Part shown: piece by piece, positions 46,460 through 55,278 of the stretch
Layout of the letters: every line of letters starts with the position of its first letter
Numbering within the stretch: position 1 is the first letter of the stretch
Assembly (NCBI GenBank): GCA_016709445.1
Contig: JADJMV010000004.1
Location: forward strand, 372,001 to 436,000
Direction of reading: 5' to 3'
Length of the DNA stretch: 64,000 nt
From: Phycisphaerales bacterium
GTDB lineage: Bacteria > Planctomycetota > Phycisphaerae > Phycisphaerales > UBA1924
The notes under the pieces: generated by a model
What the model was told of the DNA's origin: nothing
The model's input: the letters and a program-made list of their open reading frames with translations, nothing else
Databases searched by the model: none
Position numbers and translations under genes: made by a program

Positions 46460-46984
46460 CTATACCCGCCCCTGCATCACAAGCCAGGCCAGTATCCCGA
46501 AGATCCCGGCGAGCAGCGCCACGACGAGGGGCATGAGCCCGGCACGGCCCGGCTTGGCGAATGGGTCCCTGGGCACGAACGCCTCGCGCTCCGGGTCGAC
46601 GAGTCGGAGCGCGGTCTGCGGGGTAGACGCCACGGTCGGCGGACCGGCCTTGCCGAAGAACGCCGGCGCATGTTCGAGAAGTTGGCGGGCCTCCTCGGGC
46701 AAGTCGTGGAACTCGTCGAAGGTCTGCTCTGCGCCGTCGGGGCCGGCGACGCGGTAGACCGTGCGCTGGCCCAGCGCATCGTGGACGCTCTCGCGCCGCA
46801 CGCTCCAGGTCGCCTTTGAGGCCTGGGTGAGCGTTTCGGTCGAGAGCCGGACCGGCGACGCGCCCTTGGTCCGGAAGAGACTCGTCCGCTCTGAGGCGGG
46901 CATGGTCCCGAACGAGATGTTGAAGTTCAGCCCGCGCTTCGCTCGCGCCGGGCGCGGCGAACCCCCAAGTGGTGTGTTGCCCAT
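46460..46984 (-). CDS. tail-anchored protein of unknown function
   Basis: A 174-residue frame starts at 46984. The N-terminal 140 residues are soluble, with FRTKGASPVRLSTETLTQAS, VRRESVHDALGQRTVYRVAG and FDEFHDLPEEARQLLEHA. One C-terminal helix (LMPLVVALLAGIFGILAWLV) ends the protein, so it is likely tail-anchored in the membrane. No family is recognised. It is 9 bases upstream of the propeller gene and probably co-transcribed. Confidence 0.6.
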   Translation of the reverse strand: MGNTPLGGSPRPARAKRGLNFNISFGTMPASERTSLFRTKGASPVRLSTETLTQASKATWSVRRESVHDALGQRTVYRVAGPDGAEQTFDEFHDLPEEARQLLEHAPAFFGKAGPPTVASTPQTALRLVDPEREAFVPRDPFAKPGRAGLMPLVVALLAGIFGILAWLVMQGRV

Positions 46985-47077
46985 CCTCGGCCCTCCGTGC
47001 AGTGTCCCGGGCCCCTATCGGCTGCGCGGGCGGAGCCCGCCAATCTGGGTGCGTCCCTGGTCTCCAACGCGGCCCAT

Positions 47078-48145
47078 TCACGGGGATTCTCGGTCGTCCC
47101 CTCCGGCATCAGCCGCCCCAATCGTCCGCCGGTCGGCCACCAGCGAGGCCACGATGCCAAGCCCGAGAATCCCGCCGATGATCGCGAGGGACGCGATCGG
47201 GTCGATCTCGTAGTAGTGGCTCAGCACCATTTTGACCCCGACGAACGCCAGCAGGAATGCGAGGCTCACGTTGAGGTAGCGGAACTTGTGCACGATGGCG
47301 GCGAGGGCAAAGTAGAGCGACCTCAGCCCCAGGATCGCGAACACGTTGGACGTGAACACGATGAACGGGTCCTTCGTCACCGCGAAGATCGCGGGGATCG
47401 AGTCGAGGGCGAATACCGCGTCCGCGGTCTCCACCATGAGGAGCACCAGGAACAGGGGCGTGGCGTGCAGGCGCCCCCCGATCCGCAGGAAGAAGCGCTG
47501 CCCCTCGTATTCGGGGTGGATGGGGAATAGCTTGCGCCCCAGTCGCACCACGCGGCTGCCCTCGATATCCACATTCTCCGTGTCGAGCGCGAGCATCTTG
47601 ACGGCGGAGTAGAAGAGGATGGCACCGAAGAGATAGACCGACCAATCGAAGTGCGCGATCAACGCCGCTCCGCCCGCGATCATTCCGCCACGCATCAGGA
47701 TCACGCCGATGATGCCCCAGAACAGCACCCGGTGCTGGAACTGGGGCGGCACCCTGAAATAGGCGAAGATCGTCGCGATGACGAAGATGTTGTCGAGGCT
47801 CAGCGACTGCTCGACGAGGTAGCCCGTGACATACTGCACCAGGGCTTCTCGCCCGGTGGTCACGTGTATCTCCGAGATGCCGAGCCCGTACCAGTGGTTG
47901 TCGTAGGCCAGGAATACGGCCCCGCCGAAGAGCAGGGCCAGCGTCACCCAGAACCCCGTCCACATCATCGCCTCGCCGGCGCGGATCACGTGTGCCTTGC
48001 GGTTGAGGACGCCCAGGTCGAGCGCGAGGAGGGCCAGGAGCAGTGCGATGAAGACCACGATCGGCACGAGCGGGAAGGTGCTCGGGGCCGCGGAGGCCGG
48101 GGGGGGTTGGGTGAGTGTCCCGAGCAGTGCGGTGATGGCCAGCAT
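47078..48145 (-). CDS. TerC/Alx-family membrane protein, likely Mn2+ exporter
   Basis: The 355-residue protein has nine or so transmembrane helices and the family motifs: ALDLGVLNRKAHVIRAGEAM, SLSLDNIFVIATIFAYFRVP, and AVFALDSIPAIFAVTKDPFI, whose Asp and Asn residues form the metal path. TerC/Alx proteins protect against manganese stress and help metalate exported proteins. The gene follows a yybP-ykoY Mn2+ riboswitch on the same strand by about 45 bases, the same arrangement as alx in Escherichia coli, which strongly supports a manganese role. Confidence 0.93.
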   Translation of the reverse strand: MLAITALLGTLTQPPPASAAPSTFPLVPIVVFIALLLALLALDLGVLNRKAHVIRAGEAMMWTGFWVTLALLFGGAVFLAYDNHWYGLGISEIHVTTGREALVQYVTGYLVEQSLSLDNIFVIATIFAYFRVPPQFQHRVLFWGIIGVILMRGGMIAGGAALIAHFDWSVYLFGAILFYSAVKMLALDTENVDIEGSRVVRLGRKLFPIHPEYEGQRFFLRIGGRLHATPLFLVLLMVETADAVFALDSIPAIFAVTKDPFIVFTSNVFAILGLRSLYFALAAIVHKFRYLNVSLAFLLAFVGVKMVLSHYYEIDPIASLAIIGGILGLGIVASLVADRRTIGAADAGGDDRESP

Positions 48146-48189
48146 CAGGCGCTTGCCCCTTCTGGTGGACGCGCCACCGCCGGCAGGCC

Positions 48190-48300
48190 CGATGTTGGTC
48201 TCGCCGATGCGGCTGCTGCCGCTCGCAACGACCGGGCGGGACCGGAGCCCCGCCGTCTTGACGGCCGCCGCGCCCGCTTCAGCGGGTGGCTACTCCCCAA
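48190..48300 (-). promoter_or_regulatory. yybP-ykoY (Mn2+) riboswitch upstream of the TerC gene
   Basis: On the minus strand the 5' conserved box GGGGAGTAGCC lies at 48288-48298. The next hairpin (CCCGCTGAAGCGGG) and GGCCGTCAAGACGGC follow, and the 3' conserved box GGCGAGACC lies at 48197-48205. This order and spacing match the yybP-ykoY class, which binds Mn2+ between two stacked stems. The gene start is 45 bases further on. With Mn2+ bound it should raise expression of the exporter; the exact expression platform is not clear. Confidence 0.85.
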
Positions 48301-48489
48301 CAGGAAAGTCTCCGACTCTAGCACGACCTCTCGTTCTCCTTCGGCTTCCGAGGCTTCCGGCCTCTGGGTATACGTTCATTGTACGGATGCGCGGCGCTGC
48401 CCGCGGCATCGCCATGTCCAAGGAGCGTCCAACCGCGGTCTGCATCCACGGGGGTGTGGCCAGTTCGTGAGCGCGCGGGGTGCGCGGGC

Positions 48490-49039
48490 TCAGCAGCTGT
48501 CGGTCCGGCGATTCAGGCAGAGCGGTACGTCCTGGGTGTTGATGGCGCCGTTGATGTCGGCGCTGAGTCGGCGCTGGTGTCGTGCGCGGTCCGGCGTTGA
48601 GGAAGGCAAGGACGTCCACGGTATTGACGGGGCGGTCGGTGTTCGAATCGGTTTGGTACTCGGGGCCGGCGGACAGCAGGCCGGTGGTGGAGCCGTGCCC
48701 GCATTCGAGGGTTGGTGCGGGCCGAGTGATCTCGGTGGAGGCGCCGATGCACTGGATGACGCCGTGGCCCCGTGAGATGATGTCGATGGGGGCATCGAAC
48801 TCGAGGACACCGTCGCCGCGGGAATTGCCGAGGCTGACGATGGCCATGGGTGGGTTGGTCACGGATCTGGAGCAGGTGAGAATCTGGGTGAGGCCGTCGG
48901 CCCAGGCGGGCTGGCCGGCTTGGCCAAAGGACCAATCCACCCAGGAAACCTGCTCGGCGGCACCGACGGATGCGGCCGCCATGACGAGGCCCGAGGCGAT
49001 CGCGCAGCGATATCCGCGGGAGCGTGCGGGCTTGAGCAT
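48490..49039 (-). CDS. secreted protein with dockerin-like end, frameshifted fragment
   Basis: The start at 49039 (RCAIASGLVMAAASVGAAEQ is a signal peptide) with GGAG upstream opens a 150-residue body of no known family. It then reads PVNTVDVLAFLNA, the first half of a type I dockerin-like repeat. The frame then shifts near 48595; the other half (RLSADINGAINTQDVP) lies one frame over and stops at 48490. A short size and poor second repeat leave open a decayed gene. Related repeats end the protein at 52703-53986. Exported and possibly anchored by this repeat. Confidence 0.5.
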
Positions 49040-49299
49040 CGGATGGTGCTCCGGGGGCTTGGCTCTCTGCCCCTCTCCGGGCGAGATCCAATGGACGGGG
49101 AGCATTGCGGCGAGTGGCGGGGAATCGAGCCAACCGATTGGGGGGAAGGGCGGGCTGTCCGAGATTTCACACTGCGGGCTTTGGGGGTGTGCAACCGTTG
49201 CCTCGTCGGGGTGGGGCGTGTTGGAGCCGGGGCGTTTGGCCGAGCGGGGGAAAGATCTCCTCCGACTCGACGCGGGCGTCGGATCGCCTCCTTCGCGGG

Positions 49300-49780
49300 A
49301 CGGGGAGGGATCTACGGCCGCGAGTTTGTGGAGGGAGTTGGCGGCCTTGCGGGCGGGGTCGGGGCGGGCATCGCCGGTGATGTAGCGGGCGGCGAGTTCG
49401 GTGAGTACGAAGGTGGCGTCGGAGAGCGCGGCGCGGGCGATGGCGGTGGCGCGGCGGGCGCTGGCGGCCTCGACGCGCTCGAGGCGGGCGAGGAAGTCGG
49501 GAGACTCGGTGGTGTCGAGGAGTTGGTTGAGTGTGAGGGCGTGGCGGGCGGCGAGGCCGGGGAGGGGGAGAGCGGCGGAGAGGTAGTCGAGGAGGAGGGC
49601 GTCGAGGGAGGGGGGAGGGGGATGCGCGGGTGATGGGGTGAGAGGGTGAGGGGGTGGGTCGGGCGCGGCACGCGGGAGCGGCGCGTGTTCGGGGGTGTCG
49701 TGGGCGATGTCGTGGGCGATGTCGTGGGGGGTGTCGTGGAAGGTGAAGGCGTCGGTGTGGGGCGCGCAGCAGGTGGTCAT
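49300..49780 (-). CDS. hypothetical helical protein (3' end uncertain)
   Basis: The ATG at 49780 has GGAGG nine bases upstream. After a His/Pro-rich leader of about 60 residues (AFTFHDTPHDIAHDIAHDTP, a short repeat) comes a helical part: LTLNQLLDTTESPDFLARLE, then RAALSDATFVLTELAARYIT and PDPARKAANSLHKLAA. It recalls small helical proteins frequent in planctomycetes, function unknown. The frame stays open past 49300 into the signal-peptide gene at 49039, but the sequence there no longer looks protein-like. The true stop is not determined; an indel may have removed it. Confidence 0.4.
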
Positions 49781-50511
49781 GGGCTTGTCCTCCACCCATA
49801 TCGTGACGCGCAGGGGCGGGAAGCTCAAGGGTGGAGGGCGGGAGGTCGCGCATTGAGCGCACAGGGGTGGGTGTTGGGTGCAGATTCTGGCCGGGGGAGG
49901 GGTGTGCGCGCTGTGGCGGGCTGGCTCAGCGGGATATTCGCGCCCATGGTGGGCCCACCCTGACGTTCGGCGGGCCTCAGGTCGGGCGTCTATCCGTTGC
50001 GGGCAACATGCGACGGGCCGATCGGGCACCGGCGGAGCACCGACCCCCCTGAGCGGATGGCGTCGGCACGGGTCGGTGGCACTCGAGGCTGTGCACTCCG
50101 CCGCATCGGGGTGTACTCGAGAGTGTTGCGCCGCGCGCACTTGCTCGGCCGCGCCCGCGGGCGGGGTTGCCGCGGGGGCTGGTCGGTGGTGCTCCGCGGG
50201 CACGAAGCCCCTGGCGGGTGGGGCCGACACGGCGGCGCCTGGGCGCGGGGAGGCATGTACGCTTCTTGGCGGACGGCTGGCCTCACGAGAGACTTGCACC
50301 TGTGGTCGGTTTATCGTGCCCTTCGCCGGGTCCGGCTTCCGTGCGAAGTGGCCCCGTTCGGACTCTCTCCCCTTTGTGGACGAGAGGGGCTGGATGCCCG
50401 GTCGGCCGAGTCGGGTTCCTGTGTACCGGGCGCGTTCGGGTAAGGTGTTGCATCGCCATTGGTCGCGCCGGGAGGGTCCGGGCGAGCGGACGAGATGAAC
50501 CAGGAGGGCCC
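49781..50511. other. 731-base region without a convincing gene
   Basis: Between a divergent pair of starts. Open frames exist here on both strands, but their composition is biased and they resemble no family. I see no tRNA, SRP, RNase P or tmRNA signature. A palindromic stretch GCGGGATATTCGCGCC at about 49927-49942 and a few G/C hairpins are present. The octaheme promoter presumably lies in the right-hand part. Confidence 0.5.
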
Positions 50512-51804
50512 ATGACTTTCCGCAACGTCTTCATCGCCGTGGTCATCGCGGCGGCGCTGATCATCGGGGCGTTCGTGGTCAACCAGAGCAGGCCGGCGGT
50601 GCAGACCGCGCAGCCCGGTGCGCAGTTCGTCAAGGCGACGGGCAAGTGCGCCGAGTGCCACCTGCAGGAGACCGGCGCGATCGTGCATGAGTACGAACTC
50701 TCGAAGCATGCGGCGGTCGGGGTGACGTGCCTTGACTGCCACGCGCCCGCGCAGGAGCAGACGAGCGAGGATCACCGGGGATTTGTCATCAGCAAGGCCG
50801 TGACCGCGGCGAACTGCCGCGGATGCCACGCGACGGAGTATGAGCAGTACGCCCGCTCGCGGCACGCGGCCCCGGCGTGGGCGGCGGTTGCGGGAACGGC
50901 CGATTTCACGCCGGAGCAGATTGCGCAGGGCGAGGGCTTTCACGCCGGCGCGGTGAACCGCGAGCCCAATGGATTGGCCCGGCTGGAAGGCTCCGCGGCG
51001 ATCACGTCGGGATGTGCGAGCTGCCACTCGGTCGGAAAGCCCAACGCGGATGGTTCGATCGGCTCTTGCACCGCGTGCCACTCTCGGCACGCGGCTTCGG
51101 TCGAGATCGCGCGGACGCCCTCGACCTGCGGGTCGTGCCACATGGGGCCCGACCACTCGCAGGTGGAGATCTACACGGAGAGCAAGCACGGGGTGATGTT
51201 CGCCGCCCAGCGCAGCAAGCTGAACCTGGGCGCCGACCCCAAGACGCTGTCGACGCGCGACATGTTTGTTCCGACGTGCGCGACGTGCCACATGAGCGGG
51301 CTCGATGGGCAGCGGGTGACGCACGATACGACCGAGCGGCTCAGCTATTGGCTGTTTGCCGAGGTGTCGGACCGACGCCCGGGGGCCGGGATGGCGCAGG
51401 AGCAGATGAAGGAGACGTGCACCAAGTGCCACACCAGGCCGGATATCGACCGGTTCTACACCGAGGCCGAGGCGGTGCTGGAGAAGACCAACGAGCGCGT
51501 GAAGGAGGCGCAGGCGATCATGAAATCGCTGCGGGACGACGGGCTGCTCACGCCGGAACCGTTCGACGAGCCGATCGAGAGCGTCTATTTCGATCTCTGG
51601 CACTACTACGGCAGGACCTCGAAGCACGGGGCATTCATGGGGGGGGCCGACTTCGTGCAGTGGCACGGCAACTATGAACTCGTGAAGCAGACGGCCGAAC
51701 TGAAGGACATGGCGGCCGAGATCCGGGCCCGGCATGCGGGGGCGGGGGCGGGCTCTGTGGGGAGTGGGTTGGACGCGGGCGGCGGCGCCCCGGCCGGGGG
51801 CTGA
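50512..51804 (+). CDS. octaheme c-type cytochrome, hydroxylamine oxidoreductase-like
   Basis: The ATG at 50512 has AGGAGGG upstream; an uncleaved signal anchor follows (NVFIAVVIAAALIIGAFVVN). Eight heme-binding CxxCH motifs are present: CAECH, CLDCH, CRGCH, CASCH, CTACH, CGSCH, CATCH and CTKCH. The segment from TESKHGVMF through TCATCHMSG and THDTTERLSYWLF resembles octaheme hydroxylamine oxidoreductase-type enzymes (HAO and reductive relatives). The catalytic Tyr crosslink cannot be decided by eye. It probably oxidises hydroxylamine or reduces nitrite/hydroxylamine outside the inner membrane. The next gene, 1 base on, encodes a duplicated membrane protein, likely its quinone-side partner. 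Confidence 0.85.
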   Translation: MTFRNVFIAVVIAAALIIGAFVVNQSRPAVQTAQPGAQFVKATGKCAECHLQETGAIVHEYELSKHAAVGVTCLDCHAPAQEQTSEDHRGFVISKAVTAANCRGCHATEYEQYARSRHAAPAWAAVAGTADFTPEQIAQGEGFHAGAVNREPNGLARLEGSAAITSGCASCHSVGKPNADGSIGSCTACHSRHAASVEIARTPSTCGSCHMGPDHSQVEIYTESKHGVMFAAQRSKLNLGADPKTLSTRDMFVPTCATCHMSGLDGQRVTHDTTERLSYWLFAEVSDRRPGAGMAQEQMKETCTKCHTRPDIDRFYTEAEAVLEKTNERVKEAQAIMKSLRDDGLLTPEPFDEPIESVYFDLWHYYGRTSKHGAFMGGADFVQWHGNYELVKQTAELKDMAAEIRARHAGAGAGSVGSGLDAGGGAPAGG

Positions 51805-51805
51805 C

Positions 51806-52669
51806 ATGCGATGGCGTGATTGGATTCGGCAGCCCCGCTCGTGGATCGAGCTGTTCTGCCTCGTCAATCTGGCGTTCCTGGTGGTCGACATCCTGCTCGC
51901 CCACGCCGTGAACCGGTTCGCGCAGGGGGCGGAGTGGATCCCGCTCTGGTGCTCGGCTGTCGGGGCGGCGATGCTCGCGCTGGGTCTTGTCCTCGACCGG
52001 GCCGGGAAGCGCGCGGCGTGGCTCTGGCTCGGGGCCTTGGTCGGGGCGGCGGCGGTCGTGGTGGGCGTCGCGGGGTTGGTGTTCCATCTCCAGAGCCGGT
52101 TCTTCGAGGAGCGCACGCTCCAGAGCCTTGTCTACGCCGCGCCGTTCGCGGCGCCGCTCGCGTACACCGGGATCGGGCTGCTGCTCGTGATGAATCGCAT
52201 GGTGCCCGCGTCGGAGGGGGCGGCCGGAGCGATTGAGTGGGCACGGTGGGTGCTGCTGCTCGCGGCCGGTGGGTTCGTGGGCAACTTTGCGCTCTCGCTG
52301 ACCGATCACGCGCAGAACGGGTTCTTCCGGTGGACCGAGTGGGCGCCGGTGGTCTCGAGCGCGCTGGCCATCGGGTTTGTGGCCGTGCCGGTCTTCTGCC
52401 GCGTCTCGGGCCGGTTCCTGGCGATGTGCGCGGCTGTGCTCGTGCTCCAGGTGCTGGTCGGCACGATCGGGTTTGTGCTCCACGGCATGGCCGACCTGGG
52501 CGGCGTCAACCACTCGCTCTACGACAACTTCGTCTACGGGGCTCCGGTGTTCGCGCCGCTGCTGCTGCCGAATCTGGCGCTGCTGGGGTTGATCGGGGTG
52601 TGGCGGCTCGGCGTGCTGGCGGGTGGGTCGATCGAGGGGGCTACCCGGGGGCTGGCCGATCCACACTGA
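51806..52669 (+). CDS. eight-helix membrane protein with internal duplication, partner of the octaheme cytochrome
   Basis: The ATG at 51806 is one base after the octaheme stop. About eight transmembrane helices fall into two similar halves. In half one, LAHAVNRFAQGAEWIP and then VAGLVFHLQSRFF; in half two, LTDHAQNGFFRWTEWAP and then TIGFVLHGMADLG. Both halves end with a similar YxAPFAAP / YGAPVFAP stretch. The paired His residues (HAV/HAQ and FHL/LHG) at matching depths could ligand hemes b or line a quinone site; this is inference. No CxxCH is present. It is a natural candidate for moving electrons between the octaheme protein and the membrane quinone pool. I recognise no named family. Confidence 0.7.
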   Translation: MRWRDWIRQPRSWIELFCLVNLAFLVVDILLAHAVNRFAQGAEWIPLWCSAVGAAMLALGLVLDRAGKRAAWLWLGALVGAAAVVVGVAGLVFHLQSRFFEERTLQSLVYAAPFAAPLAYTGIGLLLVMNRMVPASEGAAGAIEWARWVLLLAAGGFVGNFALSLTDHAQNGFFRWTEWAPVVSSALAIGFVAVPVFCRVSGRFLAMCAAVLVLQVLVGTIGFVLHGMADLGGVNHSLYDNFVYGAPVFAPLLLPNLALLGLIGVWRLGVLAGGSIEGATRGLADPH

Positions 52670-52702
52670 TGGGCGCCGGGCCCGGGCGGGCTCTGTGAGG
52701 CC

Positions 52703-53986
52703 TCAGCAGCCGGCGGCCCACAAGCCCAGGAACTGGATCACATCGCGCGTGTCGAGCGTGCCGTCGGCGTTGGTGTCGGCGTCGGCTTGGCCCGCGGCCC
52801 AGGCGCTGAGGAAGGCCAGGACGTCGATGGTGTTGGTCTCGCCGTCGTCGTTGAAGTCGGCGCGGCAGCCCTGGTGGAGGTGGGCGAGCCAGCCGATGGT
52901 GGTGCGGTCGTTGACGTCGGCGTGGTAGGCGTTGCCGGCGATCCAGGCGCCGTCCGGCGAGACGGCGAAGGCCTGGACGAGGACCCACTCGCCGAGGTCG
53001 ACGCCGTAGTCTTCGGCGAGCACGCGGTTGAGGTCGCGCTCGCCGTGCTGGGCGTCCCACATGAAGGCGCGGGCCCGGGCGGTGGGGTCGGTGCTGAGGG
53101 CCGAGCCCACGACGATGGAGCCGTCGCCGTTCACGCCCCAGGCCGAGGTCGTGACGGCCGAGAAGCCGGGGAAGCCGGTGAACCGGCTCGTGCCTGACGC
53201 CTCGGTCCAGCGGAAGCCCCACTGCGTGTAGCCCCCGTGGCCGTCGGAGATCTCGACATCGCCGATGACTGTGGAGCCGTCGCGCGAGATCGGCCCGGCG
53301 TGGCTTGATGTCTGGCCGGAGAGCTTGTCGAGGCTCTGCAGCTGCGGGTCACCGACGCGCCAACGCCAGGCGAGCGAGGTGCCGGAGGAGGGGCCCGTGC
53401 CGCTCATGAACGCGCCATCGGCGGAGATGCCGAAGCCGGTGTAGCTCTTCTCTCCGACGGATTCCTGGGTGGTGGCGCGGAACTCGGTCTTGCTCCCGAA
53501 GAGGTAGCCCGCCATGCCGGCGATCGTGGATCCGTCGGCGGTGATCGAATAGCCGAAGCTGTCGGCGCCCTGGTCGTATTGCGGTGGCAGGGGGACCTCG
53601 GCAAGACCGGTCGCGCTCGTCCAGCGGAAGGCGCGGCTGTGCTGGCCGGTCCAGCCCGCGCCGGTGATGATGGAGCCATCGTCGGACACCGCGTAGGCCT
53701 GGCTCTGGATGTTGCCGCCGTCGAAATCGCCCAGGAGCGTGAACCCGTCCTGCGCGGTCCACATGACGGCTTCGGATTCGTAGTCGCCCACGCCCACCAC
53801 GCCGACGAGGACTGCGCCATCGGGCGTGAGGCTGTAGGGGACGAAGTAGCGCAGCGTGGGGCTGTCGGGCGGGGTGATGCGCTGCAGGGAAGCCCACTGG
53901 GCCGAGGCGCTGGCGGCCGCAAGGAGGAGGGGGGCTGCGGCGGCGAAGATGGGGGCTTTGGCGGGACGGCGGCGCGGGCTCGGCAT
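52703..53986 (-). CDS. secreted HAF-repeat-like protein with GC-type dockerin end
   Basis: A signal peptide (APIFAAAAPLLLAAASASAQ) is followed by repeating units of the kind YAVSDDGSIITGAGW, YSITADGSTIAGMAG, WGVNGDGSIVVGSALS, matching extracellular HAF repeats that form a propeller-like fold. The C-terminus holds two calcium-binding dockerin-like repeats: CRADFNDDGETNTIDVLAFL and DTNADGTLDTRDVIQFLG, ending WAAGC. The terminal Gly-Cys marks GC-type dockerin-anchored proteins, which I associate with Phycisphaerae. It is probably exported and held by an unknown machinery. It is convergent with the octaheme gene pair. Confidence 0.85.
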   Translation of the reverse strand: MPSPRRRPAKAPIFAAAAPLLLAAASASAQWASLQRITPPDSPTLRYFVPYSLTPDGAVLVGVVGVGDYESEAVMWTAQDGFTLLGDFDGGNIQSQAYAVSDDGSIITGAGWTGQHSRAFRWTSATGLAEVPLPPQYDQGADSFGYSITADGSTIAGMAGYLFGSKTEFRATTQESVGEKSYTGFGISADGAFMSGTGPSSGTSLAWRWRVGDPQLQSLDKLSGQTSSHAGPISRDGSTVIGDVEISDGHGGYTQWGFRWTEASGTSRFTGFPGFSAVTTSAWGVNGDGSIVVGSALSTDPTARARAFMWDAQHGERDLNRVLAEDYGVDLGEWVLVQAFAVSPDGAWIAGNAYHADVNDRTTIGWLAHLHQGCRADFNDDGETNTIDVLAFLSAWAAGQADADTNADGTLDTRDVIQFLGLWAAGC

Positions 53987-54236
53987 GGGGATCTCCGGAT
54001 GAGGTGGCGCCGGTCGGGGCGTGGGGCGTTCGCGGTGGAACGCCGACCTGCCCGCCGCGGGATCGGGTGGATCGGGGCGGGCGCCGGCTCAAGAAGAGTT
54101 TCGGAGGTGCGAAGCGGAGGGTTGCGGGTTGGGCGCGGATTGGGCGCGTTGATCGGAATTCGACAATTGATCGGATCGCGTCGCCGCGGGTCGCGGCTTT
54201 GAACGCCTCTTGCGCCGGGGCCGTTTGGCCCGAGCG
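53987..54236. other. intergenic region upstream of the HAF-repeat gene, no gene seen
   Basis: About 250 bases between the HAF-repeat protein start and the DinB stop, both on the minus strand. I see no hairpin terminator or RNA gene; the HAF-gene promoter is presumably here. Confidence 0.4.
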
Positions 54237-54698
54237 TTACTCGATGGGCTTGAATCCCAGCATCGCCCGCGCCGAGTTGATCTGTCCGAAGTGGTAGCAG
54301 TCGTGCGGCAGGAAGTACACCAGCACGTCGTGCGCTGGATCGGACTCGCCCAGGAGCGCGGCGATCCGGCGCTGGGTCGCCTCGAAGCGGGCGCGGGCGG
54401 CGGCCCAGGCGCCCTCGGAGATGTCGGTGATCTCCGGCCAGTTGAGCGCGGCGAGGTCGTCGTTGGAGGGCGGCCGACCGGTCTCGATGCGCCGGATGTG
54501 GCGCTCGCGCCAGTAGACCATGTGGAGGACCTGCTGCCAGATCGAGTGGGTGTGCGGTCCGGGCGACCACGCTGCCTGCTCGGGGGTGAGGCCGTCGAGG
54601 CTCTTGGACCAGGCGGCGGCCCAGAGGCCCTCGGTCCAGGCTTGGTCGAACCAGGTGGCGAGGTGGGCGCGGGCGGCGGGGTGGAGGGTGTCGGGCAT
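54237..54698 (-). CDS. DinB-family protein
   Basis: The 153-residue protein starting at 54698 is a DinB four-helix bundle: SIWQQVLHMVYWRERHIRRI contributes the first metal His, and FLPHDCYHFGQINSARAM the two others, the usual His triad. DinB/YfiT-type proteins bind a divalent metal and often transfer thiols (bacillithiol or mycothiol) or act in detoxification. Activity here is unknown. The nucleotidyltransferase gene lies 31 bases upstream on the same strand. Confidence 0.85.
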   Translation of the reverse strand: MPDTLHPAARAHLATWFDQAWTEGLWAAAWSKSLDGLTPEQAAWSPGPHTHSIWQQVLHMVYWRERHIRRIETGRPPSNDDLAALNWPEITDISEGAWAAARARFEATQRRIAALLGESDPAHDVLVYFLPHDCYHFGQINSARAMLGFKPIE

Positions 54699-54729
54699 CG
54701 GGATTTCCTGATGAGGTGATACTCGTCCG

Positions 54730-55278
54730 TTACGGGTCCGGGCGACGATCGGATTCGGCCGCCAGGCGCGCGAGCCGAGCTTCCGCGGCTGCTCGGACTG
54801 CGCTTTCGACGCGGGTTGTGGCGAGGCGACTGCGCAGGAGGTCGGGGTCGGCGAGCTGGTGGCGCAGCATAACGGAAACGAATGCCGCATCCGCTTCTCC
54901 ACCCGCGATGAGCTTGCTGACGGCGAGGTCGTGCGCGTCGAGGCGCAGGCCCGTCGCGCCGTTGGTGTCGGGGCCACGGACCGGGATCAGGCGGTCCTTC
55001 CACCCGTCTGGCAAGTTGGCGGTCTCCTCGGCGACGCCGTGGGCGTAGTAGCCGAAGGTCTGGTGGAATGCCGACCCCTCGCCGATCGTGCCATCGATCA
55101 GGTTCGCATCGTCACGCGATCTCAGCGAGTACAGATCGGCCTCGATGGAATCGAGCAGGTCGGGCGGCGCATCTGGGAATGGGCCAAGGATCGACTGAGA
55201 GCCGATGACGATGAACTCATCGGCGCCGGTGATGGCCGCGGACGCTCGCAGGATGTGCTCAAGCTGCTGACGATTCAT
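54730..55278 (-). CDS. nucleotidyltransferase-like protein (DUF6036 type)
   Basis: The 182-residue protein begins NRQQLEHILRASAAITGADE and FIVIGSQSILG, the entry to a minimal nucleotidyltransferase fold, followed by acidic IEADLYSL and a C-terminal helix region (DLAVSKLIAGGEADAAFVSV). DUF6036-type nucleotidyltransferases are often paired with a small partner and counted as toxin-antitoxin-like. Its start lies inside the end of the partner gene (20-base overlap). Coupled expression is therefore certain; toxicity is not shown. Confidence 0.75.
   Translation of the reverse strand: MNRQQLEHILRASAAITGADEFIVIGSQSILGPFPDAPPDLLDSIEADLYSLRSRDDANLIDGTIGEGSAFHQTFGYYAHGVAEETANLPDGWKDRLIPVRGPDTNGATGLRLDAHDLAVSKLIAGGEADAAFVSVMLRHQLADPDLLRSRLATTRVESAVRAAAEARLARLAAESDRRPDP

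Noticed and set aside
48290..49780. A single long gene running from 49780 through the signal peptide at 49039 to 48290
   Set aside because: A signal peptide in the middle of the chain, a run of non-protein-like sequence before it and a dockerin half in another frame argue for two genes instead.
49878..50498. Plus-strand open frame of about 206 codons upstream of the octaheme gene
   Set aside because: Trp/Arg/Gly-rich composition, no ribosome-binding site, no family resemblance; treated as noncoding.
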